DNA from: Bifidobacterium sp. ESL0704
GTDB lineage: Bacteria > Actinomycetota > Actinomycetes > Actinomycetales > Bifidobacteriaceae
Reading direction: 5' to 3'
Length of the DNA: 64,000 bases
Assembly (NCBI RefSeq): GCF_029392075.1
Contig: NZ_CP113929.1
Coordinates: 2,294,001-2,358,000 of the forward strand
Part shown: in pieces, positions 38,017 to 47,147 of the stretch
Layout: the number at the start of each line of letters is the position of its first letter
Position numbering within the stretch: position 1 is the first letter of the stretch
Translations under genes and position numbers: made by a program
The notes under the pieces: model-generated
What the model saw: only the letters and a program-made list of their open reading frames with translations
Told to the model about the DNA's origin: nothing
Databases searched by the model: none

Positions 38017-38150
38017 GGGATCCTCGGCCGCCGGATAAGAAACCGCAACAACCAAGCAGGAGCCGGCAGTGGCCGCAAAGTGGCATGACCATCATTAACC
38101 CGCCTGGCCGCAACGCACACGAATATCATGCACCGTTCCCGGCCAGGCTT

Positions 38151-38575
38151 GCTGGAGGTTTCACGACGCAAATCACCCAACCCGCGACACAAAAGCTCCA
38201 GCAACCGTCGACAGCGGAGGTTTCACGACGCAAAACACCCAACCCGCGACACAAAAACTCCAACAACTTACGACAGTGGAGACTTTGCGACGCAAAACAC
38301 CCAATCTGCGACACAAAAGCTCCAGCAAGCCACAGTAACGGAGGAAACACGACGCAAAACAGGCCGATAGCGACACAAAAGCTCCAACATCCGACGATAA
38401 TGGAGGAAATGCGACGCAAAACAGGCCAATAGCGACACGAAACCTCCAACACCAGACGATAATGGAGGAAATGCGACGCAAAACAGGCCGATAGCGACAC
38501 AAAAGCTCCGACAACCCACGACAGCGGAGGAAATGCGACGCAAAACAGGCCGCTAGCGATACCAAAAGTTGTCAA
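38151..38575. repeat. 62-bp tandem repeat array 2 (about 7 units)
   Basis: CGACGC cores lie at 38164, 38226, 38288, 38350, 38412, 38474 and 38536, all exactly 62 bp apart. The unit reads roughly GGAGGAAATGCGACGCAAAA, about 14 variable bases, then GCGACACAAAAGCTCC and a variable CGATAA/CGACAG block. The first unit begins with the inverted half-unit seen in the other two arrays. It is in the convergent gap after the LysP-like gene. No gene lies in 38017-38793. Confidence 0.95.
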
Positions 38576-38659
38576 TAGGCCGGCACGTCCAAGCTCGCAG
38601 CATTCGCAAGTTGGCATCAAATCGCACAGCATCCCCGAACACATCTTACGCAAAAAGAA

Positions 38660-38700
38660 AGTTGCCTCTCGATCCGCTTCTCGCCAATCGGGAGGCAACT
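38660..38700 (-). terminator. Terminator after the 125-aa membrane protein gene
   Basis: AGTTGCCTC-t-CGAT (38660-38673) pairs with ATCG-g-GAGGCAACT (38687-38700). TTTCTTTTTG follows on the minus strand. Confidence 0.85.
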
Positions 38701-38793
38701 GAACAACCAGATAAAAGTCAAATCACTGCTGTTGCCGGCGCTGTAAGACCCGGCGCCAAGCGCAACCATGCAGACAACCGAGTAGAGGCAACG

Positions 38794-39171
38794 TCAAGCA
38801 ACAAGATATGTTGCCATCTCGGATCCAGCCTCGGTTTCATCGATACCGACCGCATAAGCGGCGGATTGAATCTTGGAGTCGGCGGTGCGGCCGGCCTTGT
38901 CGCCTTGGTCGGGTTCGGTGGCCGGATTCACGTGAATCGTGCTGTCCGGTCCTTCCTGAGCCTCCGATTCGGTCTGCATATAGACTGCGGAAACAGGATG
39001 CGGTGCCTCGACGACCGTATAGGTATGCATATCTTTAAGGATTGCGAATACGGCCACAGCGGCAAGCGCAAAGAAGGCGAGGCGGTAAACGATGCCTTTG
39101 ATACGCGAGATGGCTGAGCCACGAGACTTTCTGCGGGCCGTCTTATCTACGAACCGATTGCTTCTTGCCAT
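38794..39171 (-). CDS. Hypothetical single-pass membrane protein (125 aa)
   Basis: The N-terminus is basic (MARSNRFVDKTARRKSRG), followed by one TM helix (VYRLAFFALAAVAVFAILKD, residues ~28-47) and an acidic, probably extracellular tail of about 75 residues. I do not recognise a family. AAGGA lies ~9 nt before the ATG, and an intrinsic terminator follows, so it is likely a monocistronic real gene. Confidence 0.7.
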   Translation of the reverse strand: MARSNRFVDKTARRKSRGSAISRIKGIVYRLAFFALAAVAVFAILKDMHTYTVVEAPHPVSAVYMQTESEAQEGPDSTIHVNPATEPDQGDKAGRTADSKIQSAAYAVGIDETEAGSEMATYLVA

Positions 39172-39535
39172 GGCTGCCGTCCTTAAACGCGTAAATTCGT
39201 CGCCCCTCGCCCAGCGATTGGCGATTCAGCCCGCCCGCGTAAGAAGTGATTGATCAATATTCAACAAGTGATTGCTGAATGCGTAAAAAGACTATCGTTC
39301 TCACAGCGCGTCAAAAACCAAAATTTGCGTATGGCGGCGCATCGTTGCACAAACGTCATTCGCTGATTATTGGCCTGATTATACAAAAACTGTTGATTTT
39401 ATACGGTTTGCAGCCACTTTCATACGCGCGGACCCGCCTTCTGGAATTTCGGGGAATGTAACACCACTCACAGATCAAAAATCCCATACCGCGCAAGAGA
39501 GCATTCACCTAACGTAATGGGCACCGTTCCAGCAA

Positions 39536-39915
39536 ACGCCGTATTGTCAAAATATGCGAGCGACGCCGCCACATCCTTATGATTTCAGTGCCCAACCCGG
39601 TATCCACAGCACGTAACGACACCACTGCATCCACACGGTTCCAGCGCCCAAACCAGTATCCATAGTTCATAACACCACTGCCACACCCGTATGACCCCGG
39701 CACCCAACCCGATATTCGTAGCGCGTAACGCCACCGCCACACCCGCACGATTCCAGCGCCCAACCCAGTATCCACAGTTCATAACACCACTGCCGCATCC
39801 GTATGACTCCGGCACCCAACCCGATATTCGTAGCGCGTAACGGCAATGCCACATACGTATGATTTCAGCACCTAATCCGATAGCCACAGTATGTAACGAT
39901 ATCCGCATTACGTAT
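39536..39915. repeat. 56-bp tandem repeat array (about 6 units)
   Basis: A CCCAACCC-type core recurs at 39591, 39647, 39703, 39759, 39815 and 39871, exactly 56 bp apart. Units contain CCgATATTCGTAGCGCGTAACG or CCAGTATCCACAGTTCATAAC variants that partly alternate, which implies a 112-bp higher-order unit. It is non-coding and in the long gap before the ilvC end. The neighbouring 39172-39535 shows nothing I recognise. Confidence 0.92.
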
Positions 39916-40225
39916 GACAACCCGTGATTGCCATTTTCGCAACAGCTGGGTCTGGGCCGTTTGCGCTCCATGCCACAGTGCGCAAAACGAACGCCAAGAA
40001 GAATCCATCCATGCTTACTTGTCGGGTTTCCCATGAAGGTAATCATTTCAGATAAAGAATATTATGCATTTTACCTAGTTATTCATGTGGTTATACATTT
40101 TGCAGCATTTCGTGCCGGAAATCCGCCGTCGATGATCCGACATGTTGCCCGCGCGGCCACCAGAGACGTCGATTCCCGTCGGTCGGGCATCGCCAATGGC
40201 CCATCCGCCTGCACTGTTGTTCGTT

Positions 40226-40395
40226 ACTGGAACTTTTGCGACGCAAAAAGACCAGACAGCGTCACAAAAGCTCCAACAACAAACAATAACGGCAGAATCA
40301 CGACGCAAAAAGACCAGACAGCGTCACAAAAGCTCCAACAACAAACGATAACGGCAGAATCACGACGCAAAACAACCAAATAGCGTCACAAATCC
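40226..40395. repeat. 62-bp tandem repeat array 3 (about 3 units)
   Basis: CGACGC cores are at 40239, 40301 and 40363 (62 bp apart). The array starts with CTGGAACTTTTGCGACGC, an inverted half-unit pairing with GCGTCACAAAAGCTCCAAC in the same unit. Units share the GCGTCACAAAAGCTCC and CGATAACGG blocks with arrays 1 and 2. Confidence 0.95.
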
Positions 40396-40450
40396 GCCAC
40401 GAGCTCACTGTCCAGCAAAAGTCATCCCACGATCCGCACAAGCACACAAG

Positions 40451-40558
40451 CCACGCAAACCACGCAAACCACGCAAACCGCACAATCCGCACAATCCGCA
40501 CAATCCGCACAATCCGCACAATCCGCACAATCCACACAAACCACACAAACCACACAAA
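40451..40558. repeat. 9-bp tandem repeat, 12 units
   Basis: Three CCACGCAAA, six CCGCACAAT and three CCACACAAA units follow one another without interruption. On the minus strand this reads as a periodic Val/Ile/Trp-rich peptide without a ribosome site, so I regard it as non-coding. Confidence 0.93.
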
Positions 40559-40604
40559 CCAGCCAGCCACCAGCCAACCAACCAACCACCACAAACAACA
40601 AAAA

Positions 40605-40632
40605 TTGCCACCGGGCCGAAACCCGATGGCAA
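40605..40632 (-). terminator. Terminator after ilvC
   Basis: TTGCCACCGGG (40605-40615) pairs with CCCGATGGCAA (40622-40632), with one mismatch. The minus strand continues TTTTTGTTGTTTGT. Confidence 0.85.
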
Positions 40633-40702
40633 CCTTTCACTCTCTATCTCTCGCCGGCAAACCCGACGAACGGCGTAACGCCGCCTATATCAACGAATCG
40701 AA

Positions 40703-41758
40703 TTACTTCTGCACCTGCGTACGGGCGATGGAGCCGTTGAAGGACTCGTTCTCATCGGCGTCCGCAGCCTTGCCCTTGAGCCAGGAGAACATCGAACGGA
40801 GCTTCGGGCCGACAGTCTCGATCTTTTCGTGGCTGTACTTCTCCTGCAGTTCCTTGAAGTGCGGGGCGCCAGCGGCCTGATCGTCCATGAATTCCTTGGC
40901 GAACGAACCGTCCTGAATGCGCTGCAGCTGATGCTCCATGTTGTGGCGGGTATGCTCGTCGATCACAGTGGAAGTGAAATCGCCGTACTGTGCGGTGTCG
41001 GAGCAGGACCAACGCGCCTTGTTCAGGCCGCCCTCGTTCATCAGGTCGACGAGCATCTTCAGCTCGTGGCAGACCTCGAAGTAGGCGATCTCCGGCTGAT
41101 AGCCGGCGTCGGTGAGGACCTCGAAACCGGTCTCGACCAAGTGGTTGACGCCGCCCATGAGCACGTCCTGCTCACCGAAGAGGTCGGTTTCGGTCTCTTC
41201 CTTGAAGGTGGTCTTGATGGCACCGGCGCGCAGGGCGCCAAGAGCCTTGGCATAGGCGAGGGTGATGGCCCAGCCGTCGCCCTTGTCGTCGTTCTCGCAG
41301 GCGACAACCACCGGCACACCACGGCCGGCGACGTACTCGCGGCGAACGATGTGGCCCGGGCCCTTCGGAGCGACCATGAAGGTCATGTGGCCCTTGCCCG
41401 GCTTGATGTAGCCGTAACGAATGTTGAAGCCGTGCGCGAAGGCGAGCGCCGCATCGGGCTTCATGTTGGGCTCGACCTCTTCCTTATAGATCGTGCCCTG
41501 ATACTGATCAGGAGCCAGGAACATAATGATGTCCGCAACCTTCGCCATATCAGCGACGGACATGACCTCAAGTCCCTGCTCCTTGGCGTACTCAACGGAC
41601 TTGGAGGTAGGCCGCAGACCGACGACGACGTCCACACCGGAGTCGCGCAGGTTCAGCGCGTGGGCGTGACCTTGCGAGCCGTAACCGATGATACCGACCT
41701 TCTTGCCGTCGAGAACGGAAAGATCAGCGTCGTCTTCGTACCAGATTTGTGCTGCCAT
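40703..41758 (-). CDS. ilvC: Ketol-acid reductoisomerase
   Basis: A 351-aa class I KARI, the second enzyme of branched-chain amino-acid synthesis, converting acetolactate or acetohydroxybutyrate to the dihydroxy acids with NAD(P)H and Mg2+. [22 protein letters not shown] is the Rossmann motif. The C-terminal knotted domain has the metal-binding acidic residues ([33 protein letters not shown]). The start at 41758 ([10 protein letters not shown]) has GGAG about 9 nt upstream and matches the family N-terminus; the frame is open six codons further. No T-box or leader peptide is visible upstream. Confidence 0.97.
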   Translation of the reverse strand: MAAQIWYEDDADLSVLDGKKVGIIGYGSQGHAHALNLRDSGVDVVVGLRPTSKSVEYAKEQGLEVMSVADMAKVADIIMFLAPDQYQGTIYKEEVEPNMKPDAALAFAHGFNIRYGYIKPGKGHMTFMVAPKGPGHIVRREYVAGRGVPVVVACENDDKGDGWAITLAYAKALGALRAGAIKTTFKEETETDLFGEQDVLMGGVNHLVETGFEVLTDAGYQPEIAYFEVCHELKMLVDLMNEGGLNKARWSCSDTAQYGDFTSTVIDEHTRHNMEHQLQRIQDGSFAKEFMDDQAAGAPHFKELQEKYSHEKIETVGPKLRSMFSWLKGKAADADENESFNGSIARTQVQK

Positions 41759-42080
41759 AATATGCACTCCTTGCATAATTTATTATTATTTGCCCCGGAT
41801 CAGGCACCTTGCCTGCCGAAGCCTAGAAACTGGCTCTTGATCAAAAGGGATTTTGTCCCGTTAACTGCTCATTGTAACGCCGGTCACAGCGCAAACCACG
41901 CCGCCGTCCAATTATCGAACAGTTATTTTTCGGAATCATCCCAGACCGCTCAAAGTCACGAGCCAGCCTCACATCTTCACTATTCTTGCTATTCAGTTAT
42001 TGATATTCAGTTATACGAATTACGAGCCTTCCCGGATATCCACCGCCCCGGGCCTCGCATGGCCAACGGCTTCCTCATCG

Positions 42081-42181
42081 CGGGTTTGTAGCCAATCAGA
42101 AAGTTAATGCTACAAACCCATGTTTAGGAGCTTCCTTATCTCGGGTTTGTAGCTCAACCGAGATAGAAAGCTACAAACCCA
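42081..42181. repeat. 61-bp tandem palindromic repeat, 2 units
   Basis: CGGGTTTGTAGC (42081 and 42142, 61 bp apart) pairs with GCTACAAACCCA (42109-42120 and 42170-42181). These are the same elements as at 30591-30755, including a TTCCTyA linker between units. They lie between ilvC and the MHS transporter, both minus strand. Confidence 0.95.
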
Positions 42182-42263
42182 TGAAAAAGGTCACCATATA
42201 TGGGGTTGCGGGCCGCGGACCGCAGCGCGGGGCACAGGACGGATGACGGGCTGAGGCCGGCGA

Positions 42264-43652
42264 TCACGCGGTGAAGTCGGTGTCCTTGGTTTCCTTGCAG
42301 GTGAGTAGGGAGACCAAGCAGCACAACGCCATCACGGCCATATAGAGGCCGACCGAACGCACGCCCCAGTGGGACGAGAGCCAGGTGGCGACGGTCGGGA
42401 CGAAGGCCGCACCGACGATGGCGGCGAGGTTGTAGCCCAGACCGGAGCCGGAGTAACGGATGTTGGCGCTGAAGAGCTCGGGCAGAATCGCGCCAACCGG
42501 ACCGAAGGCGATGCCCATCAGCGCGAAGCCGACGCACAGGAAGACCATGATTTCCGCGAAGTTGCGGTGGCCCATCAGCAGGTAGGGGAAGACGAACGAG
42601 AAGACGACCAGAGCGACCGCGGAGAACATCAGCACGCGGCGACGGCCGAGCCTGTCGGCGTAGACGCACGAGAGCACGATGAATGCGGCGAAGACGCAGA
42701 CGGCGACCATGAGCATCAACAGGTACTCGCGGTTGGTGAAGCCGAGACCACCGCCGCCCTCGCCCTTGGGCTTGGTGCCCCAGGCCAGCGACCAAGTAGC
42801 CAGCGTGTAGAAGAGGGTGTAGGTGACCGCGACGATGAACGTGGCCTGCAAGACCTGACGCCAGCTGGTGCGGAAGACTTCCTTCAGCGGCGATTTGACG
42901 GTCTTCTTCTGCTCTTGGGCGAGGCGGAAAATCGGGGTTTCCTCCATGTGGACGCGCACGACCAGGCCGATCACGACCAGCACGATGGAAAGCAGGAACG
43001 GCACGCGCCAGCCCCACGCGAGCATCTGCTGCTCGTTGCAGAACGATTCGAGCAGGAAGTAGGTGCCGTTGGAGAGGAAGAACCCGATCGGAGCGCCGAG
43101 TTCAGGGAACGAGCCATAGAGCGCACGCTTGTTGGCCGGGGCGTTTTCGGTGGCGACCAGCGCCGCGCCGGACCATTCGCCGCCAAGCCCGATGCCTTGG
43201 ATGAAGCGGCAAAGGCAGAGCACGACGACGGCGAGCAGGCCCCACTGGCTGTAGGTCGGCAGGCAGCCGATGAGGAACGTGGCCAGGCCCATGGTCATCA
43301 GGCTGACGACCAAGGTGGTCTTGCGGCCCATGCGGTCGCCGAAGTGGCCGAAAATCAGGGAGCCCAACGGACGGGCGACGAAGGCGATGCCGAAGGTCAG
43401 GAGGCTGACCAGAAGCGCCACGGTCGGGTTGGTCTTGTCCGAGAAGAAAATCTTCGGAAAATAGTTGGCCGAGGCGGTGCCGTAAGCATAGAAATCGTAG
43501 AATTCAATGGCCGTGCCGACCATCGAGGCGGCGATGACGGTGCCGACCGAATCGTGGGCCATCGCCTGAAGTTTCGCCGTGCTTGCGGCCGTTGCCGCAT
43601 TGCCGTTGCCGCTGCTACTGCCGTTCCCAGCCGCTGTGTCGACTGATGTCAT
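42264..43652 (-). CDS. MFS transporter, metabolite:H+ symporter (ShiA/KgtP-like)
   Basis: A 462-aa member of the MHS family with 12 TM segments. IAASMVGTAIEFYDFYAYGTA is TM1, RPLGSLIFGHFGDRMGRKTTL the loop 2-3 motif, and GIGLGGEWSGAALVATENAPANKRALYGSF the loop 4-5 motif that defines shikimate, citrate and alpha-ketoglutarate symporters. VYADRLGRRRVLM is the second-half equivalent. It probably imports an organic acid or osmolyte with protons. GGAG lies about 7 nt before the ATG. A 30-residue Gly/Asn/Ala-rich tail precedes TM1. Confidence 0.92.
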   Translation of the reverse strand: MTSVDTAAGNGSSSGNGNAATAASTAKLQAMAHDSVGTVIAASMVGTAIEFYDFYAYGTASANYFPKIFFSDKTNPTVALLVSLLTFGIAFVARPLGSLIFGHFGDRMGRKTTLVVSLMTMGLATFLIGCLPTYSQWGLLAVVVLCLCRFIQGIGLGGEWSGAALVATENAPANKRALYGSFPELGAPIGFFLSNGTYFLLESFCNEQQMLAWGWRVPFLLSIVLVVIGLVVRVHMEETPIFRLAQEQKKTVKSPLKEVFRTSWRQVLQATFIVAVTYTLFYTLATWSLAWGTKPKGEGGGGLGFTNREYLLMLMVAVCVFAAFIVLSCVYADRLGRRRVLMFSAVALVVFSFVFPYLLMGHRNFAEIMVFLCVGFALMGIAFGPVGAILPELFSANIRYSGSGLGYNLAAIVGAAFVPTVATWLSSHWGVRSVGLYMAVMALCCLVSLLTCKETKDTDFTA

Positions 43653-44382
43653 AATGTTCTCCTCCGATACGCCATGTACCGATTACTGCTTCATTCGTTC
43701 TCTCGTCGCTCTCGCCGCCCGCAGCCTGCAGCTTGCAGCCCGCACCCGCAGCCCGCGTTGTGCTTGCTGTGCGGACAGTTGGTTTGGGAATCCTCCAATA
43801 TCGCCTGAATTCCGTCTGCATTGTCGGTTTGAGTCTTGCGTTGTTGAGTTTTATTGTTCGTATACGTTCTTGCGGCACTACCACGGTGACCTTTTGGGGC
43901 GTAATAACAAATGAACCCTGCCGTTGGATGCAGGGTTCAGAAAGCTATATGCTTCGATATCTTTGATATCGCCATTCGTTCGACCGAACGATTTGCTTGC
44001 TTGCCCTGCCTTCATTGGCGGGGCTCAAGCTGAATGCGAAAATCAGGCCGCCAACGAAGACGGGCTAATAATTCGTGCTGATTGTGCGCTGAAACTCATC
44101 AATCCGTTCCTCATGGCGTCCTCCCTTCACGTTTACCGAGTTCTTTCGGGCTCTTGACCCGTTTAGTTAGAACCATAGACCCGGCATCGCGCGACCTTCG
44201 GCACAATGTCCGTTATGTGGACAAAATTCAATGATCTGGTGCACACAATCGTCATCCCGCTGTCTGGCATAAATACGGCGTACATCATCAGTTGCACCAT
44301 AAACAAACTGCTTGCTGCTGCGCAACGGCTTATATATGGCGCAACTGACTGCTTATTCGGCGATGAGACGGGCTGACAGCGG
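43653..44382. other. Gap without recognised gene
   Basis: No convincing gene is seen in 730 bp apart from the hairpin at 43912-43939. It must contain the promoter of the MHS transporter at its left end. Confidence 0.4.
43912..43939 (-). terminator. Hairpin, probable minus-strand terminator
   Basis: TGAACCCTGC pairs perfectly with GCAGGGTTCA around an 8-nt loop; TTTGTTATT follows on the minus strand. It may end the transcript of the minus-strand gene stopping at 44383. Confidence 0.6.
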
Positions 44383-44910
44383 TCAAGCTTGTGTGCCAGT
44401 ACCTCCAGGCTCATCAAGTTCATTGGAACCGGCGGAATCAAGCCAATCGGCCGGGTTACCGGAATCGGCAGGTCTACCAGAATCAACCCAATCAGCAGAG
44501 TTACCAGAATTTACGGAACTACCAAAGTCGGCCGAACTACCAAAATCGGCCAAATCAACCGGTTTGCCAGAACCAACCCAATCAACCGGACCACCAGAGT
44601 CGACAGGACCAGACGGACCAACCGGACTAGACGGACCAACCGGACCACCAGAATCGACAGGATCAACCGGACCAACCGGACTAGACGAATCAACCGAATC
44701 AGATGAATCAGATGAATCAGATGAATCAGATGAATCAGATGAATCAACCGGACCACCGATTCCATCGAACTTGTTCACGCTATCATCGCCCTGTGCCGCT
44801 GAACGATGACGCAGAGCAACAATCACGCCACCTGCCACAAGCAGAATGACCATAAGCGCTACGACGCCGGCGATAGCCGCTCCTGTCGTAGCTAACAGAC
44901 GTACACCCAT
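44383..44910 (-). CDS. Small membrane protein with Ser/Asp and Gly/Pro/Val repeats
   Basis: A 175-aa protein. One TM helix (GAAIAGVVALMVILLVAGGVIVAL, residues ~10-33) is followed by RHRS and a ~140-residue acidic low-complexity tail: an SDS-repeat encoded by five 9-bp AGATGAATC-type units (44701-44745 on plus), then GPVDSGGPVG-like repeats. The topology suggests a membrane-anchored stalk or spacer. AGGGAGA lies 4 nt before the ATG at 44910, supporting this strand over the long plus-strand shadows. It begins 66 bp after menE ends, in the same direction. Function unknown. Confidence 0.6.
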   Translation of the reverse strand: MGVRLLATTGAAIAGVVALMVILLVAGGVIVALRHRSAAQGDDSVNKFDGIGGPVDSSDSSDSSDSSDSSDSVDSSSPVGPVDPVDSGGPVGPSSPVGPSGPVDSGGPVDWVGSGKPVDLADFGSSADFGSSVNSGNSADWVDSGRPADSGNPADWLDSAGSNELDEPGGTGTQA

Positions 44911-44976
44911 CAAGTCTCCCTAACTAGTGGTCCAGTAATCCAGCAATTACACCTTAACAGCATCGTGGCCATATCG

Positions 44977-46887
44977 TCACTTACTCAGCAGGAACCTTCG
45001 CACCTTGCCGGTGCTGGTCCGCGGCAAGGAATCGACCCGGTAGAACCGCTTCGGCACCTTATAATGCGCGAGGCGAGCACGGCCAAATTCGCGCAACCGC
45101 GCAACCGTGGAAGCATCCGGCTCATTGCGACCGTCGGCAGCAGCCTTTTTGGCAGCCGTAGCCGCAGCCTCAGCATCGCAACGGCACACCACGTAGGCGA
45201 CCGGCACCTCGCCCCACTTCTCGTCCAGCTCGGAAGCGACGGCAATCTCGTCGATGCCCGGGCAGTCGGCGTAGACCCGCTCGACCTCTTCGGGGAAGAC
45301 ATGCTCGCCGCCGGAGATGATCATGTTGTCGAGCCTGCCGTCGATATAAAGATAGCCGTCGACGTCAAAATGACCGACATCGCCCGTCTTATACCAGCCG
45401 TCAGCGGTTTTCTTGGCTTCCATCGCACCGGGCCGATTCAGGTATCCGGGAGTCAGCGCTCCTGTTTTAATGAGAATCTCGCCGGTCGCGCTGGCCAGCT
45501 TCATCGAAGTGGTGAAGTATGGCTTGCCGCTGGAAAGCAGCTTTCGAGCGCCGTCGCCCGTGCTTGTGCCGACAATCTGCGAGCAGGTTTCGGTCATGCC
45601 GTATGAACGCACGACCACCATACCGAGCTTATGGCAACGCTTCAGCAATGCAAGGTCAGACTTCTCTCCGCCCAGAATAAAACCTTTGAACGTCGACGAA
45701 TAACCGAAATGAGAAGGCAACAGCTGCGTCGAATCGGCTTCATCTGCCGAATGGTCCGCTTGCTTTCCGTCTGCCGACGCAAGCGCCGCATCCGACGTAG
45801 CATGTCGTTCCGCGCCAAACGGGTCCGAAACCGCGCCCGGCATCATGGTTGCCGTCACGTCCAGTGCGCCGTCAGATCCTCCTCCGACCAACACACGCTG
45901 CTCATGTACCGGCACCAGCTGTTTGAGCATCGTGGGCACTACCGAAACCCAAGTCACTGGCTCTTCGGCCAAGATCCGTTCCATCTCTTCAGCGTCGAAA
46001 TGGTTCATCAGCCGCACGGCGACGCCGAAAATCAGGCCACGCAGAATAATGGAATATCCACTGATATGGAAAATCGGCACGGCGCACAGCCATTCGTCGG
46101 ACGGTTCGGTGCCGAGATTGAGCGCCACGCTCGTCGCCGAGGTGAAGTGGTTGCGCACGGTCTGCTGAATGCCTTTCGGCGCACCCGTCGACCCGGAGGT
46201 GAACATGATGCTGACCACCTGATCGTCGGCGAATTCCCTCGGAATCGCCGAAGCAGCAGCATCCAAACCTTCGGCATCAGATTCGCTGATGCCCACGCCG
46301 ACAACGCTGGCAACATCAACAACGCCGGTCGCGCCGTGAACATCCACGCCATTATTGTCCACGATTCCGGCTTCGGCCACGCCCCCATAAGGGTCACCGG
46401 GTACCACGCCACCGGCGCCAGCCTCAAATCTGAACGTTGTATCGGCACCAACTGAGCTGGAATGAAGGCCATCGGACTTCAATTCGCCGGCTTCGGCGAA
46501 CACCTGATCAAAACTCAGCACACGGACGCCGGTCTCGCCAGATGCCTTGTCGCCCAACAGGTCAACAGGCAAACTGTCATCCTTCAGACAGCAGGCGACT
46601 TCGGCGTCGCTCATTTGCTGGGCGAGCTCGTCATTGGTCAGACGCTTGTTGAGCCAGACCACCGTCTTGCCATACAGCAGCAGGGTAACGGCCATCAGGT
46701 AACCACGGAGGTCGTTGTCGGAAACCAGCGCGACATTCCGCGTCTTGAACGCCCCGAACCGGTCAAGCGCCGAGCCCAGGGCTTTGGCCCGTTCGAACAC
46801 CTCACGGAAGGTGTAGCGCACCTCCCCGTCATCCACCGCCAGCCGCTCCGGTGTCAACTCTGCCCGTTTCAGCACCCAGTTATCCAT
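44977..46887 (-). CDS. menE: Acyl-CoA ligase, o-succinylbenzoate-CoA ligase-like
   Basis: A 636-aa ANL-superfamily adenylating enzyme. The P-loop is IMFTSGSTGAPKG (residues ~227-239), then YGMTETCSQIVG (~429-440), the GWYKTGDVG hinge and the C-terminal catalytic Lys in PRTSTGKVRR. The neighbouring menB makes MenE (forming o-succinylbenzoyl-CoA from OSB, CoA and ATP) the best call. MenE proteins are usually about 450-490 aa; the excess comes from two low-complexity insertions at ~134-220 and ~333-398 (nt 46228-46488 and 45694-45891). The start ATG at 46887 has GGGGG upstream. Substrate identity rests on context. Confidence 0.75.
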   Translation of the reverse strand: MDNWVLKRAELTPERLAVDDGEVRYTFREVFERAKALGSALDRFGAFKTRNVALVSDNDLRGYLMAVTLLLYGKTVVWLNKRLTNDELAQQMSDAEVACCLKDDSLPVDLLGDKASGETGVRVLSFDQVFAEAGELKSDGLHSSSVGADTTFRFEAGAGGVVPGDPYGGVAEAGIVDNNGVDVHGATGVVDVASVVGVGISESDAEGLDAAASAIPREFADDQVVSIMFTSGSTGAPKGIQQTVRNHFTSATSVALNLGTEPSDEWLCAVPIFHISGYSIILRGLIFGVAVRLMNHFDAEEMERILAEEPVTWVSVVPTMLKQLVPVHEQRVLVGGGSDGALDVTATMMPGAVSDPFGAERHATSDAALASADGKQADHSADEADSTQLLPSHFGYSSTFKGFILGGEKSDLALLKRCHKLGMVVVRSYGMTETCSQIVGTSTGDGARKLLSSGKPYFTTSMKLASATGEILIKTGALTPGYLNRPGAMEAKKTADGWYKTGDVGHFDVDGYLYIDGRLDNMIISGGEHVFPEEVERVYADCPGIDEIAVASELDEKWGEVPVAYVVCRCDAEAAATAAKKAAADGRNEPDASTVARLREFGRARLAHYKVPKRFYRVDSLPRTSTGKVRRFLLSK

Positions 46888-46915
46888 CAATACCCCCTGT
46901 ATTCATCCGTTTTCA

Positions 46916-47062
46916 GCATCTTGGTGCCACCAAGTCGCCGAAAAAACGAACACTTCGATGATATTTCATGTTTTTGCCCCATCTTGGTGCACCAAGACCC
47001 CCGAAAAACGAAGAATGAGGCCCAATTTCGCAAAAATAGGGGGACTTGGTGGCACCAAGATG
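46916..47062. repeat. CTTGGTGCACCAAG palindrome array, 3 units
   Basis: CTTGGTGcCACCAAG at 46920-46934, CTTGGTGCACCAAG at 46983-46996 and CTTGGTGgCACCAAG at 47045-47059, spaced 63 and 62 bp, lie between menB and menE. Linkers share CGAAAAA(A)CGAA-like sequence. A second array is at 54530-54674. Confidence 0.95.
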
Positions 47063-47147
47063 GCAGAAAGCGCGACCTTTTCGGAAATCGGGACGGCGAC
47101 TTCGCGCAATTATCGAAGTCCACCGCCCCTATGCACAACTTGCAGGA

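Noticed and set aside
36262-38055. 597-aa minus-strand open frame
   Set aside because: It is a GC-driven shadow of the LysP-like permease, full of His/Asp/Arg repeats typical of such shadows.
38126-38698. 190-aa and other minus-strand frames across repeat array 2
   Set aside because: A 62-bp period leaves all minus frames open together, so the length is an artefact of the repeat.
40298-40640. Frames encoding Val/Ile/Trp or Leu/Cys/Gly repeats
   Set aside because: They are translations of the 9-bp tandem repeat next to the ilvC terminator; no start signals.
41759-41880. T-box or leader attenuator upstream of ilvC
   Set aside because: No specifier hairpin, T-box sequence or run of branched-chain codons is visible.
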